Assembly (NCBI RefSeq): GCF_028009165.1
Contig: NC_079244.1
Span: 3,968,001-4,032,000 of the forward strand
Direction: 5' to 3'
Source: Akanthomyces muscarius
Lineage: Eukaryota > Ascomycota > Sordariomycetes > Hypocreales > Cordycipitaceae
Length of the DNA: 64,000 nucleotides
The position numbers and the translations under genes were made by a program. Within the stretch, counting starts at the first letter, position 1, and every line of letters begins with the position of its first letter. Below are positions 42,698-57,816 of the stretch, piece after piece. Under the pieces are notes generated by a model. That model made no database searches, was not told the origin of the DNA, and worked only from the letters and a program-made list of their open reading frames with translations.

Positions 42698-44162
42698 ATG
42701 ACCCGCTCTTCGCCTCGGAAAAGGCCACTTGTGAGTCACAAGGAAGAAGACGACAAGCCAGTGGCGAAGCCATCCGTTGCTGGTAAAGCTCTGGGGTCTC
42801 TCAAGTCGGCGGCAGCCAAGCTTGCAGCTAAGCCTGCACCAAAACGCAAAGCCGAAAGCGACGACGCTGCAGAGCTCCAGCCCAAAGTCGCAGCATCCCA
42901 GCCGAAAAAGCGCAAGACCGAAAAGGCCAAGGACGAAGACACGATGCCGCTGGCAGATCGCACCGCAGTCTCGTCGCTGAAAAAGGCAATGTTCATTGGC
43001 GCTCATGTGAGCGCCGCTGGCGGTATGCTCCCAATGAGTGCTTCACGCTGCGCATCAACAAAGACAAAACGCGAACTAAGTTTGCCCTCCAGGTGTCAAT
43101 AATTCCGTTACCAATGCTATACACATAGGCGCCAACGCGTTTGCGCTTTTCCTCAAGTCACAGCGCAAATGGGACAATCCGCCAATCACGTCTGAGGCCA
43201 AGGAGCTTTTTATGAGCGGCTGCTCACACCACGGCTACAAAGCTACGGAGCATGCCCTCCCGCACGGCTCGTATCTCGTCAATCTGGCCCAATCGGACCC
43301 TGCCAAGGCTGCGCAAGCTTACAACGCATTTGTCGATGATCTGGCCCGTTGCGAACAGCTTGGTATCAAGCTCTACAACTTTCATCCTGGATCCACGCTC
43401 GGCGACAGTCGCGATGCCGCCATTGGGCGCATTGCTGCACAACTCAACAAGTCGCACGAGGCCACGAGCAGCGTCATCACGGTACTGGAAAATATGGCTG
43501 GCAGCGGCAATGTTATAGGTTCGACCTGGGAAGACCTGCGGGACATTATTGCACTGGTGGATGACAAGTCCCGCGTCGGCGTGTGCATCGACACTTGCCA
43601 TGCTTTCGCCGCCGGTCATGACCTGCGCACGCCAGAGGCGTTTAGCAAGACGCTAGACGAATTCAAAAAGATTGTTGGCATCAAGTACCTCAAGGCATTC
43701 CATTGTCAGTGGCCCCATTGCATATACTCATTATCAATATGCTAACTCATCGCAGTAAATGACAGCAAGGCTCCCTTTGCTTCCAACCGAGACTTGCACG
43801 CCAACATTGGTACTGGCTTTCTCGGCTTGCGTGCCTTCCATAGCGTCATGAACGAGGACAGCTTCTGCGGCATGCCCATGGTCCTAGAGACGCCCATCGA
43901 CAAAAAGGACGACAAGGGAAAGACCATCGAGGACAAGCAAGTCTGGGCCGACGAGATCAAGCTCCTCGAGAGCCTCATTGGCATGGACGCTGATAGCGAG
44001 GATTTTGCTGCGCTCGAGAAGAAACTCCAGGCGCGTGGCGCAGCTGAGCGGCAGCGCATTCAGGACCAGGTTGACAAGAAGAGCGCCAAAAGCGGCAGTA
44101 AAAAGCAAGCTGGAGGGAAGAAGGGCAAGAAGACTGCGGCTGTAGATGATGAGAGCGACTAA
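42698..44162 (+). CDS. APN1: AP endonuclease, endonuclease IV type
   Basis: A zinc metalloenzyme that cleaves DNA 5' of abasic sites in base-excision repair. Three exons (42698..43022, 43093..43704, 43756..44162), 447 residues. The N-terminal ~100 residues are Lys/Ala-rich with nuclear-signal-like clusters (PKKRKTEK). The TIM-barrel catalytic core follows: IGAHVSAAGGVNNSV, AFALFLKSQRKWDNPP, HGSYLVNLA, NFHPGSTLG, TVLENMAG, VGVCIDTCHAFAAGHDL, AFHLNDSKAPFASNRD and HANIGTGFLGLRAFH, where the His, Glu and Asp zinc ligands sit. Both junctions restore family motifs (AAGG-VNNS and AFH-LNDSK). The C-terminal ~70 residues are again Lys-rich and extend beyond bacterial endonuclease IV, a fungal habit. 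Confidence 0.95.
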
Positions 44163-44474
44163 AATGAGAGAAGACCATAGAGAAGCGGCACGTTAGCGTC
44201 TGATGAAGGGTGCAGCCCTCCCTTCTAGTATAGAGAGCATGTATAAGTCGAGTAAAGGTGAAAGTGGGCATGAAGATACAATATGAGTTGAATCTCCAAA
44301 CACTTTCTACAAACGTCCCACCCCGTCTCTCGCTTCGTTAACAATAAAATATGGAATAATGTGGTATCATAAACGCAAACGCCTCAACAAGTTGCTCAAC
44401 TCCGAATACAGGCCGAAAAAAAATCTGGCTCCGTCAAGATCCATCGACTATGCTTACAATAGCCCGGTGTCTAT
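44163..44474. other. Convergent 3' intergenic, APN1 / BUB1
   Basis: About 0.31 kb, AT-rich in the middle, presumably carrying both 3' ends. No gene seen. Confidence 0.55.
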
Positions 44475-47400
44475 CTATTTCCTCGTCTTGGCATGGTTCT
44501 CCAGCTTGACAATCAACCCTTTCAGTCCTATGCCCCTTTCGCTATTTGCCTCCAGCCATGCCTCCATGCGCTCCCGTACCCTCTTCATCGATTTGAGTAC
44601 TGGCATGGTGCCTCCCTCCTCACCACCAACAAACGAGGTAGGATTGAGGAGCACTTCAAAGCAGTCAGCCCAGATATCCGTCTGCCAGTAGCGCTTGAGA
44701 CCCTCCCGAATCTTGTACTTGCGGCCTTTGCCAATGCCACCGCTATCGCAGCGCATCGTCTCAATGTATTTGCCAAACAAGAGGCAGTGGATCGTACTTG
44801 CGAGGCCGTAGTAGTCAATCTGCCACGTCCAGGGACGCGCCTCTCGCATTTCCGAGCAGTCCTGCTCAGTCGTTTTCCAGTCGGCAAAGAATTCGACGTG
44901 CGGCACAAAGGCGCGCATGTCGATACCGCGCCCAAAGTCTATCAGAGAGATGCCCCTCGCACCCCAGCCGCCACCGCCGTCCGCCTGCCACTTGTTGGCG
45001 AGAAGTGAGGTGCCAGAGAGCTCGTCAAGGCGGAGCAGGCAGTTGTCAGCTTTGAGGTCGCCGTGGCAGAGCTGCTTGGCATGAAGACCTTCAACAGTAC
45101 GCATGAGTTCAATCGTGAAGAACATGGCTAGAAGCTCGTCCATCCCGCCAGAGGACTCGGAGCGGAAGTGATTAATCACATCAAGCAGAGTACCATGAGG
45201 ATGGTAGGGGAGGAACAGAAATGCCTCGTCTCTGTACAGATGCAGCTCATGGGCATATGAGAGAGATGCTGAAACGCGATGCTGAGGTCCCAGACGACTG
45301 TGCGACAGACGCATCATGTAAAACTCCCACGGGCTGGGGGGGTTTTCCATTTTCAAAGCTTCTAGGCCAGCACGCTTGCTGACGGCAAAGACACCTTTGC
45401 CCATGGCAGGCATGGCATTCTCATCGCCAGCTGGCCCCTCTGGTCTCGAGTTGCCAACGAGGTAGACTGGGGCAAATGCGCCTGCACCGAGCTCTCTCTT
45501 GAGTGTATAAGATGCATCGACGTTGGAAAATTCAAGCACCACTTGTGGTGGAAGTGAAGCACCTCGCTCGCTGCTCGACTTTCCTGGCTTGCTGTTGAGC
45601 GCCTTGATAAATTTGCGAATAGCATTGCTACGCTCAGACTGATCGTGCCGCTGATCATAAAATCCGGCGTATGAGCTCAATGGAGGTTGGATGTTAGCCA
45701 GAATTTCCTTGCGAACATGCTCATCCATGGGATTGCACATCACGTCCTTGATGGTAGGACCTTTCCGGGGCAAAGCCTTGGCTGGCTTTGTCGAAAGAGG
45801 CGCATGCTTTGGCTTGAGGGTGGCAGGGATCTTAGGAGCGGGGAAATCATCTTCAACAATCTCTCTCAGTGGGCTGCTGAGGCATTCCAAGTCAGTGTGG
45901 AAACGGCCTGCCGCTTGATGGTCTTCTCGTCTAGACGGAGTCTTGAAAGTATCGATACGATTCTCATAATCTTCATCTAGATCAAGAGAGGCCTCCGTTC
46001 GCTCCGTGATTGGCGTCATAAACGGCAGTCTGTTGTTGGCCACCTCGACCGGGTCTCTATACGGACGAGTGGGAGGGTCGTAATCCTCGGGCGGGATAGG
46101 GACAAAGACTGTCCTGGTTCTAGGAAGCGAACTTTCTCCAGGTGTATGCTGCTCATCATATCCATTCATCATTTCATCGTCCTCTGTCGAGTCCAGATGC
46201 TGCGGGGTGACGTCTGGGTGGTGAGCGTTGATAGCATCCGAGGAATAGTCGCATTCGCCGAGGCCATCTGGAGCATGCTTGCGAACCGAAAAGTCTGACC
46301 ATTCGCCCAGACTCTTGACGTCAGTCATCTCCTCGTCTCCATTATCACTGGCCTCAACATTACGAGTCGCCACAGTGCTTTCTGCATCAGTGGTGTAGTC
46401 GCCATCAGATTCATACTCGTATTCATCGCCACTTTCGTTGAGGTTCTCCGCAATGGGCTTGATCGGGGCATTAAATATGTCATATATATCATCCGTTGCT
46501 GCTCTCGTGTGCAGGGTCATTGTCGGCTCCGACGTGTGTCGCTTTTTCATCTTTGGTCGCGATGGCGAATCTAACTTGGCTTTGACTGTTAAGCTTATTA
46601 GTCTTGATTCATAGAACTTCTCTCGATCAATGTACTCACTGATTTGTGTCTCATTGACTTCCGTGTGCTTCTTTTTCTTGCTCGGCTTGGGCACATGAGA
46701 ATGTTGCAGCATGGCGCCATTTTCGTCGTACATGACGGCGTCTCTGTGAATGGCCAGCTTGCTTATTTCTTCAATCTCATCAATCTGCATAGGAACATCT
46801 TGCTGATAAACTTCCTCTTCTTCTTTGTCTTCCCATGCGTAATCTAACCACCCACGGTTCGCCGCCATGATTTCCTCAAAGCTGACTTCTGTGCCAAGCT
46901 CGTCTGGCGTGGGGTAAACTGCCGCAAGGTCGGCAAAGATATACTCCTTCTTGCCCGTCTGCGGGTGGACTGTCACTTGATGTTTCGATGGAACAACAAC
47001 TATATTTTGTATTTGAGCAAGAGACTGCATCCGTAGAATACATATTAAAGTAATACATTAGTCCTAATTGGCCATCAATGTGAGGAAGATAGAAGGAATT
47101 GTGGCGGAAGCAAACTTACCGTATCTCTAAACACCGCCATCTTTGCTGCAGCAGCTGGCTTCTTGCCTCCAGCCTTGAGAGTCTCGCCCACCCAAGGCCG
47201 CGCCTCCACTGTGTTCTCCTTCTTCCGGTCCGAAAGAGATCCAATCGTCTCCCATCCTTTGGAGCCTTCCTCTCGGGACGACAGCGCAGAAGGTTTGGCG
47301 TCTGCATCTGAGAAAATGGCTAGCTTGGGTTTGGCTGGCTTGGAGGAGCCGCTCGTGCTGCTCGTCGGGCGTGGCGCCTGGGGGTCTGCGCGGGTTGCAG

Positions 47401-48106
47401 CGGCGAAGGGGTCGACCTTGGCTGCCAGCGCCGGGCGAATGCTAGGCAGAGCTGGCGAAGATGGTGCATCCGCTGCTTCCGGAATTTGGGTTTGCCTCTC
47501 CTCAAACTCCTTGAACTTGCGGAGCAGTCTTTGGACGGGGCGAGCTTCACGCTCAATTCCTAGCTTGTACACCTCTTCACTCTGTGCCCAGCGGCACGCT
47601 CCCTCGAGCCATGCAGCATATTCTTCGTAGAATAGGGCAAGGCTCTCTCCGATGCCATGGCGGGACAAGTACATGTACGTCTCGCGCGGCGCGTCCGCAA
47701 AAAACTGGATATAGTACAGCCAGAGCTTCAAGTAGCGTGGGTCGTTCTTATACTGTGGTGAGCCGATGAAAGCCTTTGTCGCCCGCTCGAGCAGCGTATG
47801 AAGCTGTGACTGCGGTGTCGCTTGTGCGGAGGGATATGCATCGAGCGTCCAGCGCACGTATCTGTCGTAAACGTCGAGGGGGTCGTCAGACTCGGATATG
47901 CTTTGCACTTCCGCCTCGTACTCTGCACGGATGCAGTCGTTGACATTCTTTGTGTCGGTAGGGGTTGGCGTGGAGAGTCCTTGCAATGGTGTAGGTGAGT
48001 ACAGCGCATGGAGCTTCTTGGCGGAGCGACCTCCAGGAAGTGACTGTATGTTTTCCTTCTGGCCCTCGATCACATCAAAATTGATAAGCTCTTCTGAGGG
48101 CGCCAT
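44475..48106 (-). CDS. BUB1: Spindle-checkpoint kinase Bub1, apparently an unsplit MADBUB
   Basis: A kinetochore kinase of the spindle assembly checkpoint. Three exons: 47120..48106, 46640..47024, 44475..46585; 1160 residues. The N-terminal part has a KEN box (residues 17-19, QKENIQ), then a TPR-type helical domain (about 55-190, YVRWTLDAYPS, LWLYYIQFFADAPRE). A second KEN box is at 296-298 (RKKENTVEARPWVGETL). A GLEBS-like Bub3-binding motif is in exon 3 (TLHTRAATDDIYDIF). The kinase domain is near the C-terminus: invariant Lys in LKMENPPSP about residue 867, HGDLKADN about 964 (HGD in place of HRD), DFGRG about 1008. Both Mad3-type KEN boxes on one kinase-containing polypeptide indicate an undivided gene. 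Intron 2 (54 nt) is in phase and stop-free. See the finding on intron 1 retention. Confidence 0.93.
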
Positions 48107-48501
48107 GGTGATACGCGCGTAATTTCGCAGCGACTTTGGCGTCCAAATATGCTATTGTTGTTAGTGTGGCCTTCTGGGGAGCATTTTGGAGTAGGAAACA
48201 ATTCACACAATCTTCATTAGCTGTGTTTTCGTGCTGGTGAGTAATGTTGTTGTGCCTGGACCGTTTGTTGCTGTGGTGACGCAGTGGGCCACAATTGAAC
48301 CCCCCACCCCTGCCACCACCACTTAGTTAACGATTGCTTTTAAATTGTCACACGAATAAGAGGAAAATCTCAATAAAATTCATTTTGTATTGCCCATCCT
48401 TGGGACCAGAGTATCGTCAGTTATTTTAGCCAGTTTTTTTGTTTTTGTATATCTCCATGCTCCAAAAATGCCGTGTCTGTTTGCGCTTCATCATCGCATA
48501 A
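48107..48501. other. Intergenic, enolase 3' flank and BUB1 promoter
   Basis: About 0.39 kb. The stretch near 48300 is C-rich on the top strand. No gene seen. Confidence 0.55.
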
Positions 48502-51403
<2,902 letters not shown>

Positions 51404-52280
51404 CTAAAATCGCTCCTTCATTCGCGCAGCAACTGTGCGCAAATTGCCATACACCTTTCCGGGAGGCTTTCCGAGAATCAGACTGACAATAGATTCACGA
51501 GCCATGTGAATGTTCTTGAAGCCTCCCAGGATGTGGATCTTGGAGTCGGCCAAGACAACCCGTGTACGGCTGGCGTTCTCAATAGCAAATTTAGTCTTGC
51601 CGTCCTTGCCCGCAATTCGGCCAATAGCGCGAGCCTGACTATCTCCATGCATGGTTCGTACGTCCTTAATCTCGAATGTCTCAATGTAGAGGTCATCCAA
51701 GCGCAGCAGCGCAATGGCGTCGTCGACATCAAAGCCCAGTGTAAAAGCTTTAACAAAGTCTTCCCCCTTTTGTAAAGCACCAGAGTCGGTAGTGAATTTG
51801 GATGTTCTCAGTTCCACAGTTTTGCGTGCCACATTCATACGGCACTGTAGCTTGAGGTGTTCGACGAGAGGAGGGTAGATGGTGGTCCAGTTCTGTTTGA
51901 GCGGTGTCATTCGGTGCGGTGGGATCGGCACTTTGCGAGTTTCGACTCGTGTAACGGGGTCCTGAGAAGTTAGCCTTACGTCTCCAAGAAGCCTCCCACG
52001 TATCAACGTACAATATCCTTGGCGGGGGCAAATCGAGGCCGGCCCTCTTCGTCGACAGCCATGGACTCGTCGTCGTCGTGGTCTTGGGGAGCCATGAACT
52101 CTCCCTCGCCAGTCACGGCTTCCGAAGCGTCAAGGATGAATTCATCTCCGCCTTCTGGATAAACAGTCAGCATTTCGACCATTTATCTTGTCGCAAATCT
52201 AACATACCCTGCTCGACAACAGTGGCTTCAATAGGAAGCGGGGTTTCGTCGGCCTGCTTCAAGGCGGTCGGCGCGGGCAT
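51404..52280 (-). CDS. PNO1: KH-domain ribosome assembly factor Pno1/Dim2
   Basis: A KH-type RNA-binding factor needed for 18S rRNA maturation and 40S assembly in nucleolus and cytoplasm; it works with the Nob1 nuclease and Dim1 methylase. Three exons: 52208..52280, 52012..52154, 51404..51961; 257 residues. The N-terminal ~70 residues are acidic and rich in Asp/Glu. The conserved core begins DPVTRVETRKVPIPPHRMTPLK, then WTTIYPPLVEHLKLQCRMN. The C-terminal KH-like region has ARAIGRIAGKDGKTKFAIENASRTRVVLADSKIHILG with the GKxG-type loop, and ends LGKPPGKVYGNLRTVAARMKERF, a highly conserved Pno1 tail. Intron 2 (50 nt) and intron 1 (53 nt) are ordinary. It is divergent from MDM31, 486 bp apart. 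Confidence 0.95.
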
Positions 52281-52766
52281 GGCGAGTTTTTCCCCGGTTA
52301 CGAGGTTTCGAATAGATATATCAGTTGAATGGTTAGAATTTCAAAAATACGGAGGTCTGTGCCTGTTCGTGGAATTCGGTATGTTCGCTGGATTAAAATT
52401 TGTCGTAGGCGAAAGAAGTCTCACACGATCGCTGATAATCTTTTCCGCAGAGGCTTGCCAAAAATTTCTAGTGGGCTCAGACGGCTTATCGATTAGACAA
52501 GCCAAAGTGCCTAGTTAAGTCTAGTTCCCTCGCCCTTTTAAAAGCATCAGGGGATGTGTAGCAGAGTATGTGGGTCCATATCATTCTTTCAGAATAAAGC
52601 GGCGCCGATACTGTAGCGCGTCATGGAATGGCTGATTTGCGACCTGTTACTGGCCCATCTAGCGTCCAGGAAGCTGCACTCTCCTCCTGGCTTTTGAGGG
52701 CAGACTCATCGCTTCTTACCTTACGGCGTCCTCGCAATCCGACTGCGAGCGCCATGATCCGAGAAA
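52281..52766. other. Divergent promoter, PNO1 / MDM31
   Basis: About 0.49 kb between divergent starts of PNO1 and MDM31. No extra gene or repeat seen. Confidence 0.55.
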
Positions 52767-54977
52767 ATGTCTAGATATATACCGTCGTGGCTCGTTTGGG
52801 GCCGCTTCGGCGCGGCTGGGCTGCCATCACCCCCTTCCACAGGGCTGGTAGCATTGCGACAGGCTTTTCGTCCATCAAGAAACGTTGGAAAGCCTCAGGC
52901 TTTACCGTTTCCACTGCCGTTACGAGCGGCCTCTACTCTCGCTCCGAGTCAATACAGAACCCAGAACCATGGAAGCAAAATACCCTGCGGCTTCGAATTC
53001 GGCAGTGGCAGATTATCGACCATCCGTACAGCATATATCTACAACGGCCGGAGTCCTCTCGCACTGCGGGTGCTGTCGAGGCGCTCATATAGCAGCAATA
53101 CCCCTGATAATAAAGAAATACGGTCAAAGGAGGCGGTGGGAAAGGACACAAAGCCTGGACAGTCGAAGACCGAGGACGAGACGCAGCATGGCATCCCTAA
53201 TGCAGAGAACGCCTCCAAAGCAGAGAGCCAAGCTGAATCATTAGCTTCCTCTGTATCTAAATATTTGCATTTACCAAAGATGCCACATCGCCCGACAAAG
53301 GAGGAGCTTCTGTCTGCAGCGAACGGCTTCTGGGAGCGCTTGAGGGTGCGCTTCAAATGGATGTCTATCAGAAGTATGCGACCGTGGAATGCGGACGAAT
53401 GGGGCGCGTTTGTTTCATGGTTTTTATTTGGCCATATCGTTTGGATCCTGGTCGGAACAACTACCTTCTTTTCCCTCCTCATCCTTTCTATCAATACTGT
53501 CTTTGCCCAAGGTCCGTTATGCCTCCGCTTTACCCTCTCTGTTCTATGCTAACGGCTCCAAGAAACGCTCGCGAAATGGATTGGAGACTACTTGACTCAG
53601 TCAGCAGGAGTCACCGTCGTGTTCGAATCTGCCATTGTTCCCAAATGGGGAGATGGCGTGATTGCTTTTCGCAACGTATTTGTCTCTCGCCGCCCAGGAC
53701 AAGTCACGTCGTCTGTCAGCAAAGGGTCTTACGATGAGGCAGCTGCGGCGGCCGCTGGTCGTCAAGCACAGCTTGCCACTTCCGAAGATACACAAGACGA
53801 TGGCAACTACACGCAATTTGACGTTACAATTGCCAACGTCAATGTGACCCTTTCATTTCTAAATTGGTGGAACGGAAAGGGTCTACTGAAAGATGTGGAA
53901 GTCAACGGAGTTCGAGGTGTGGTCGATCGAACGTCAGTACGATGGCCGCTTGTACCTTTGGACCCTTATTCATACAGGCATGAGCACCAACCAGGCGATT
54001 TCGAAATCGAATCATTCAAGCTTGAAGATTTGCTTGTAACTATACACCAACCAAATGGCTTCCGACCATTCTCTGTGAGTATTTACTCTTGCGAGTTGCC
54101 ACAGCTGCGGAAGCAATGGCTCTTTTATGATTTCCTGGCTGCGACACATGTGTCTGGCTCATTCGATGGGTCACTTTTTACAATACACCCACGGCAAGTC
54201 CATGGCATTCCGTCCAACCATTATCAAGGAGGACCAATGGACGCTGGCGAGTCCAAAGCTTGGAAAAAGTCAAGCCGCCTCCGAATTGATGGGCTAAAAA
54301 TTGACCATTTAAACCGTGGCGTGGAAGGTCCCTTTGGATGGATCTACGAGGGCGACGTGGATATCGTTGCCGACGTCATGTTTCCCGCTGACAATGACGA
54401 GAGTCTCACCAAAGTCATGGCTGATTTCTACGACCAGCTGGAAGAAGTCGTCGTGGCCAATAGGCACCGATTCCTCCGCAACACGGTTGAGGAGTCGGTC
54501 CCTCAGCCTCTGGTGGTCCAGTCGGGTCACATATCAGAAGCTGCCACGGCACCGCCACAAGCAGAGGAGGGAAACAAGGCGGCGACTTCAACTCCGGGCG
54601 ACGAAGATCGGCGCTTCTTCATCATGGATCTTCGAATTCACCTTAACGACGTCAAGGCCGCGATGCCCTTGTTCACCAAGGACATGTCCTACGTCAACCA
54701 GGCACTGGTTCGTCCCATCGTGGCGTACATTAATGCCAAGAAGACGTACATTCCCATATCGTGCCGCATCGTCAAGCGCGTCAGCGATTTTGACGGCTCC
54801 TGGACCGTATTCGACTGCGGTCTGATGGACGATGCGTCCGCCGAGACGTACGAGGCCTTTGCGCAGGACATTGAAGATCGGCACTCGCGCGTCCGCCGCT
54901 TCAGAAAAGTTGGCTTCTGGACCTTGTCGCTCGCCATCCACGCTCTGTTTATGGGCATGGCGGGCCATGTCGTCTGA
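52767..54977 (+). CDS. MDM31: Mitochondrial inner-membrane protein Mdm31/Mdm32 family
   Basis: Inner-membrane protein required for mitochondrial shape, distribution and phospholipid homeostasis. Two exons (52767..53511, 53563..54977) give 719 residues. The N-terminal ~90 residues are Arg/Ser/Ala-rich with few acidic residues, a likely presequence. A first TM helix lies near 215-245 (VSWFLFGHIVWILVGTTTFF), then the conserved region GVTVVFESAIVPKWGDGVIAF, FDVTIANVNVTLSFLNWWNGKGL and SRLRIDGLKIDHLNRGVEGP. The C-terminus has a second TM helix (WTLSLAIHALFMGMAGHVV). The 51-nt intron (GTCCGT donor, CTAAC branch) joins INTVFAQ to ETLAKWIGDYL in frame. Yeast has two paralogs, Mdm31 and Mdm32; the Mdm31 label is by general similarity. 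Confidence 0.92.
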
Positions 54978-56024
54978 CCCTTTCGGCACATGGAACACTC
55001 ATGGACTGATGAAAGCAGCAGTGCATCCTTTTGAAGAGGAGAAGAACATCCCAACTTTCTGAAACGATGTAGAGGGTAGGGTTTGGTACTTTTGGCGTTT
55101 TTCTTTTCTGTTCTTTTGCGAAAAAGCATCATGCACAGGACACATCTGGCACCGGCGTTTTTGGAGCAGTTGAAAACTCTTTTTTTTTTGGAATCTTTCT
55201 GCAAGCATCGCTGAATTTGGGACCTTTTTTCATCATGGGAGGATTCTTTTTATAATACATAGAACTGGTAGAGGGTACGGGGGGTTAGATCCAGAAGGGA
55301 GGTCCCAGCAGTACCATGTACACTATCCTTTTCATGACCTAGTTCAGGCACGAGACGGCCATGGTTTTAATGATGCCGTGGATAAAGAGTAAACAAAGAG
55401 AAGAATCACGCAAACAACAAAAGTTCACATTGGCAAGGTGGCAAGGAAACAACAATGTCCATCTCAAGCAGTGATATTAGAAGGCGGTGAGTCCGGTGGA
55501 TGTATCTACTTGGTAGAAACGAGCTAAAATGCAATCTCGAAAATGTCTAGTAGATGCTAAGGATGCAATGCAGGAATGTCAAGAGTCAAGTTTTGCACAA
55601 AATCGAAAACAGGTAACAACCAAACAAAAAAAAACCTAATTCAAAAGACAAGAAAAAGAATAACCAGACTTTTTTTCCCTTTCCCATTATATCCTTCAGC
55701 CAGGTCGCAGTGCGCCGCCCCGTCTCCCCCGTCCACTGCATGGTCTCAACCCTCGAACGGTGACGAAGCCAGGCGCTCACCAGGGGAACGAGGCAGAAGA
55801 GAGGGGGAGAGTGGTTCGACAATGACCCAGTCGAGCAAGCTCTGGGAGCATGCGCTACTCTTATCGCTCCCGCTTTTCTTTTACCACAGAGTGACTCTCT
55901 TTCTTGGCGCGGCACTTAACACTGCGGCTGCCATGTGCATTCCGAAGAAGCTGGTAGTGCTGATGACTTGTCGGCGCAAATACCAGTCGGTATGCAGAAA
56001 TAGTATGAATCGTGAACTCGATCT
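54978..56024. other. Convergent 3' intergenic, MDM31 / HCR1
   Basis: About 1.05 kb. A poly-T run (about 55181-55190) and A/T-rich patches suggest 3' processing signals. No gene seen. Confidence 0.5.
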
Positions 56025-57206
56025 TCACATGAAGTCGTCGCTAGATACCTCGTTAGTCAAAGTCGCATAGTTGCCACCGTGTTATGTGCACTTACTCTCC
56101 AAAGGCGTCGTTGTCGTACGTCTCCATATCGTTCGTGTTGGCACGTGTGGTTACGAGCGAGGCTTTGGTCTTGGCAGCCTTGCTCTTCTTGCCAGTCTTG
56201 TCGGCAGCCTTCTCCTCCTTTTGTTTTTCGTTACTAGCACGAGTGAGAGAGCTGGCAATCTTCTTGATCTGTTCGCTAGGTAGCTCCTTGGCGAGCTCCT
56301 TGGCGAACTCTTCGAGGAATAGGACGTAGTGGCCCTTTTTGGCATTGGCAGCAATTACAGGGACAAGCACCTGACGAAGCTGCTCAAACTGCTTCTTGGT
56401 CTGGGGGTTGAAGATGGGCAGCTTGGCGAGGTCTACAGTGTTGCCAGGGTCTTTGGAGTCAATAACGACGTTGGAACCAGGAATAGTCTTGGCACGATCG
56501 TTGCTGATGCCAATGCCATCGAAAAGATCCTCGGCATGGCGAAGATCAGCCTCCTGCTCGGTGCGGCGGAGGCGCGCTCGGCGCTCGGCTTCATCTTCGT
56601 CCTCCTCGGAGGAGGAGTCACCCTCTTCACGCATGCGCGCGCGCTCCTTCTGGTGCTCGGCGATGCGCTGGAGCTTGGATTTCTTGTTGGCAGCATCCTC
56701 GGCGGCCTTCTTCTCCTTGGCTTCGGTGGCTTTCTTGGCTTTTTCACGCTCTACTTCGGAGTCTTCGGCGGCATCCCAGGAATCGAGTACCTAAAGATTG
56801 TTAGCGGCCGTTTTTTCGGCACATCTAATGTAGAGTCCATGATCGGTGAATTCAAGATGGGGGGCTTACGTCGTCGTCGTCTTCCTCGTCGTCGAACTGT
56901 CGTCGGCGGGGGACAGCAGCCACCGGTGAAGTAGGAGGGGTATCGGACTCGCTGTCCTCATCATCTGGGGATAAGAGGAAGAAGTAAATGTCAGCCAGCT
57001 GCGTGAATAATGGATGGCGATCTGCATATAAGGGTGTGAAGCTAATTTTGTGCTACACGACCGCGCGCTGAGACGAGATACGGAATCGCGAAAAGTATGC
57101 GATGGCCTCTACCCCTCGGATTGCGCGCAAAACTCGTGTACGCGAAATGAGCCACCCCATCTGCTTCACGACGAACAAACTTACCCCATTGCTTTGCTGG
57201 AGGCAT
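56025..57206 (-). CDS. HCR1: Translation initiation factor eIF3 subunit j
   Basis: eIF3j/Hcr1 binds the 40S subunit near the decoding centre and helps in start-site selection and recycling. Four exons: 57185..57206, 56870..56964, 56096..56790, 56025..56040; 275 residues. Exon 1 (22 nt) encodes MPPAKQW; exons 2-3 add an acidic N-terminal region (DDEDSESD, DDEEDDDD) and VLDSWDAAED, then a Lys/Glu-rich helical coil (EREKAKKATEAKEKK). The family core follows (LFDGIGI, FNPQTKKQFEQLRQVLVPVI, GHYVLFLEEFAKELAKEL). The last 16-nt exon gives GDDDFM, matching the acidic C-terminal tail of eIF3j. Without it the reading stops at AFGE right before a GTAAGT donor. The 220-nt first intron is the longest in the window. 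Confidence 0.92.
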
Positions 57207-57798
57207 AATGATCAGCTTGTTGAAGTTGTCGATATGTATTTTTATTCTTGCGAGTCGGGTCGAGAAGCCGGGCTGTTGGGAAGTTGGGAACGATGACGAA
57301 GTTGGTGGTGATCGAGGTTGGAGGGAGATCGGGTTTTATTTTCAGTGGCTTGTGATTTTTTCTGCCTTGGGCTTCTCGCGCCAGGAAAAATGCGTCGCAG
57401 TGGACAAAGGGGGGCAAGAGTCACAACGTGGGCTTGGCTTGGACGGGAGCGCCGTGGCGGGCAGCGGGTGGCGTGTCCTCAATGGAAGGCAGCAAACACT
57501 GCCAAACAGTTGGTGCATTAACTACTCCGTACCTGTAGCTACTACCTAATGTAGTTATGTATGTAGGTAGGTATTTAGGGCCAGGTTGGTCTTTTGCTTG
57601 CTTTGTTCGGTGGGGAGGCACGGGGCGCCGGCCTTGGTTTGCGATTCTGACTGGTACTGTGCACTTTACCTGCTGATTAGTCGCGGCGGCGCCCCTCCCT
57701 TGCAGGTTGGGCAGGTGTCAGGCACAGTCATTGGCGTCACGGCGTCATTCTAGAGGGGTCAAAATTACCCCTCCACTGAGTCACACAATGCGCCAGCA

Positions 57799-57816
57799 TA
57801 GGTAGGTACCTACCTA
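57799..57816. repeat. 18-bp perfect palindrome TAGGTAGGTACCTACCTA
   Basis: A perfect inverted repeat of GGTA/TACC units, about 590 bp upstream of the HCR1 start. It is of the same type as the cluster at 36735-36768 and the palindrome at 27274-27287. Confidence 0.95.
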
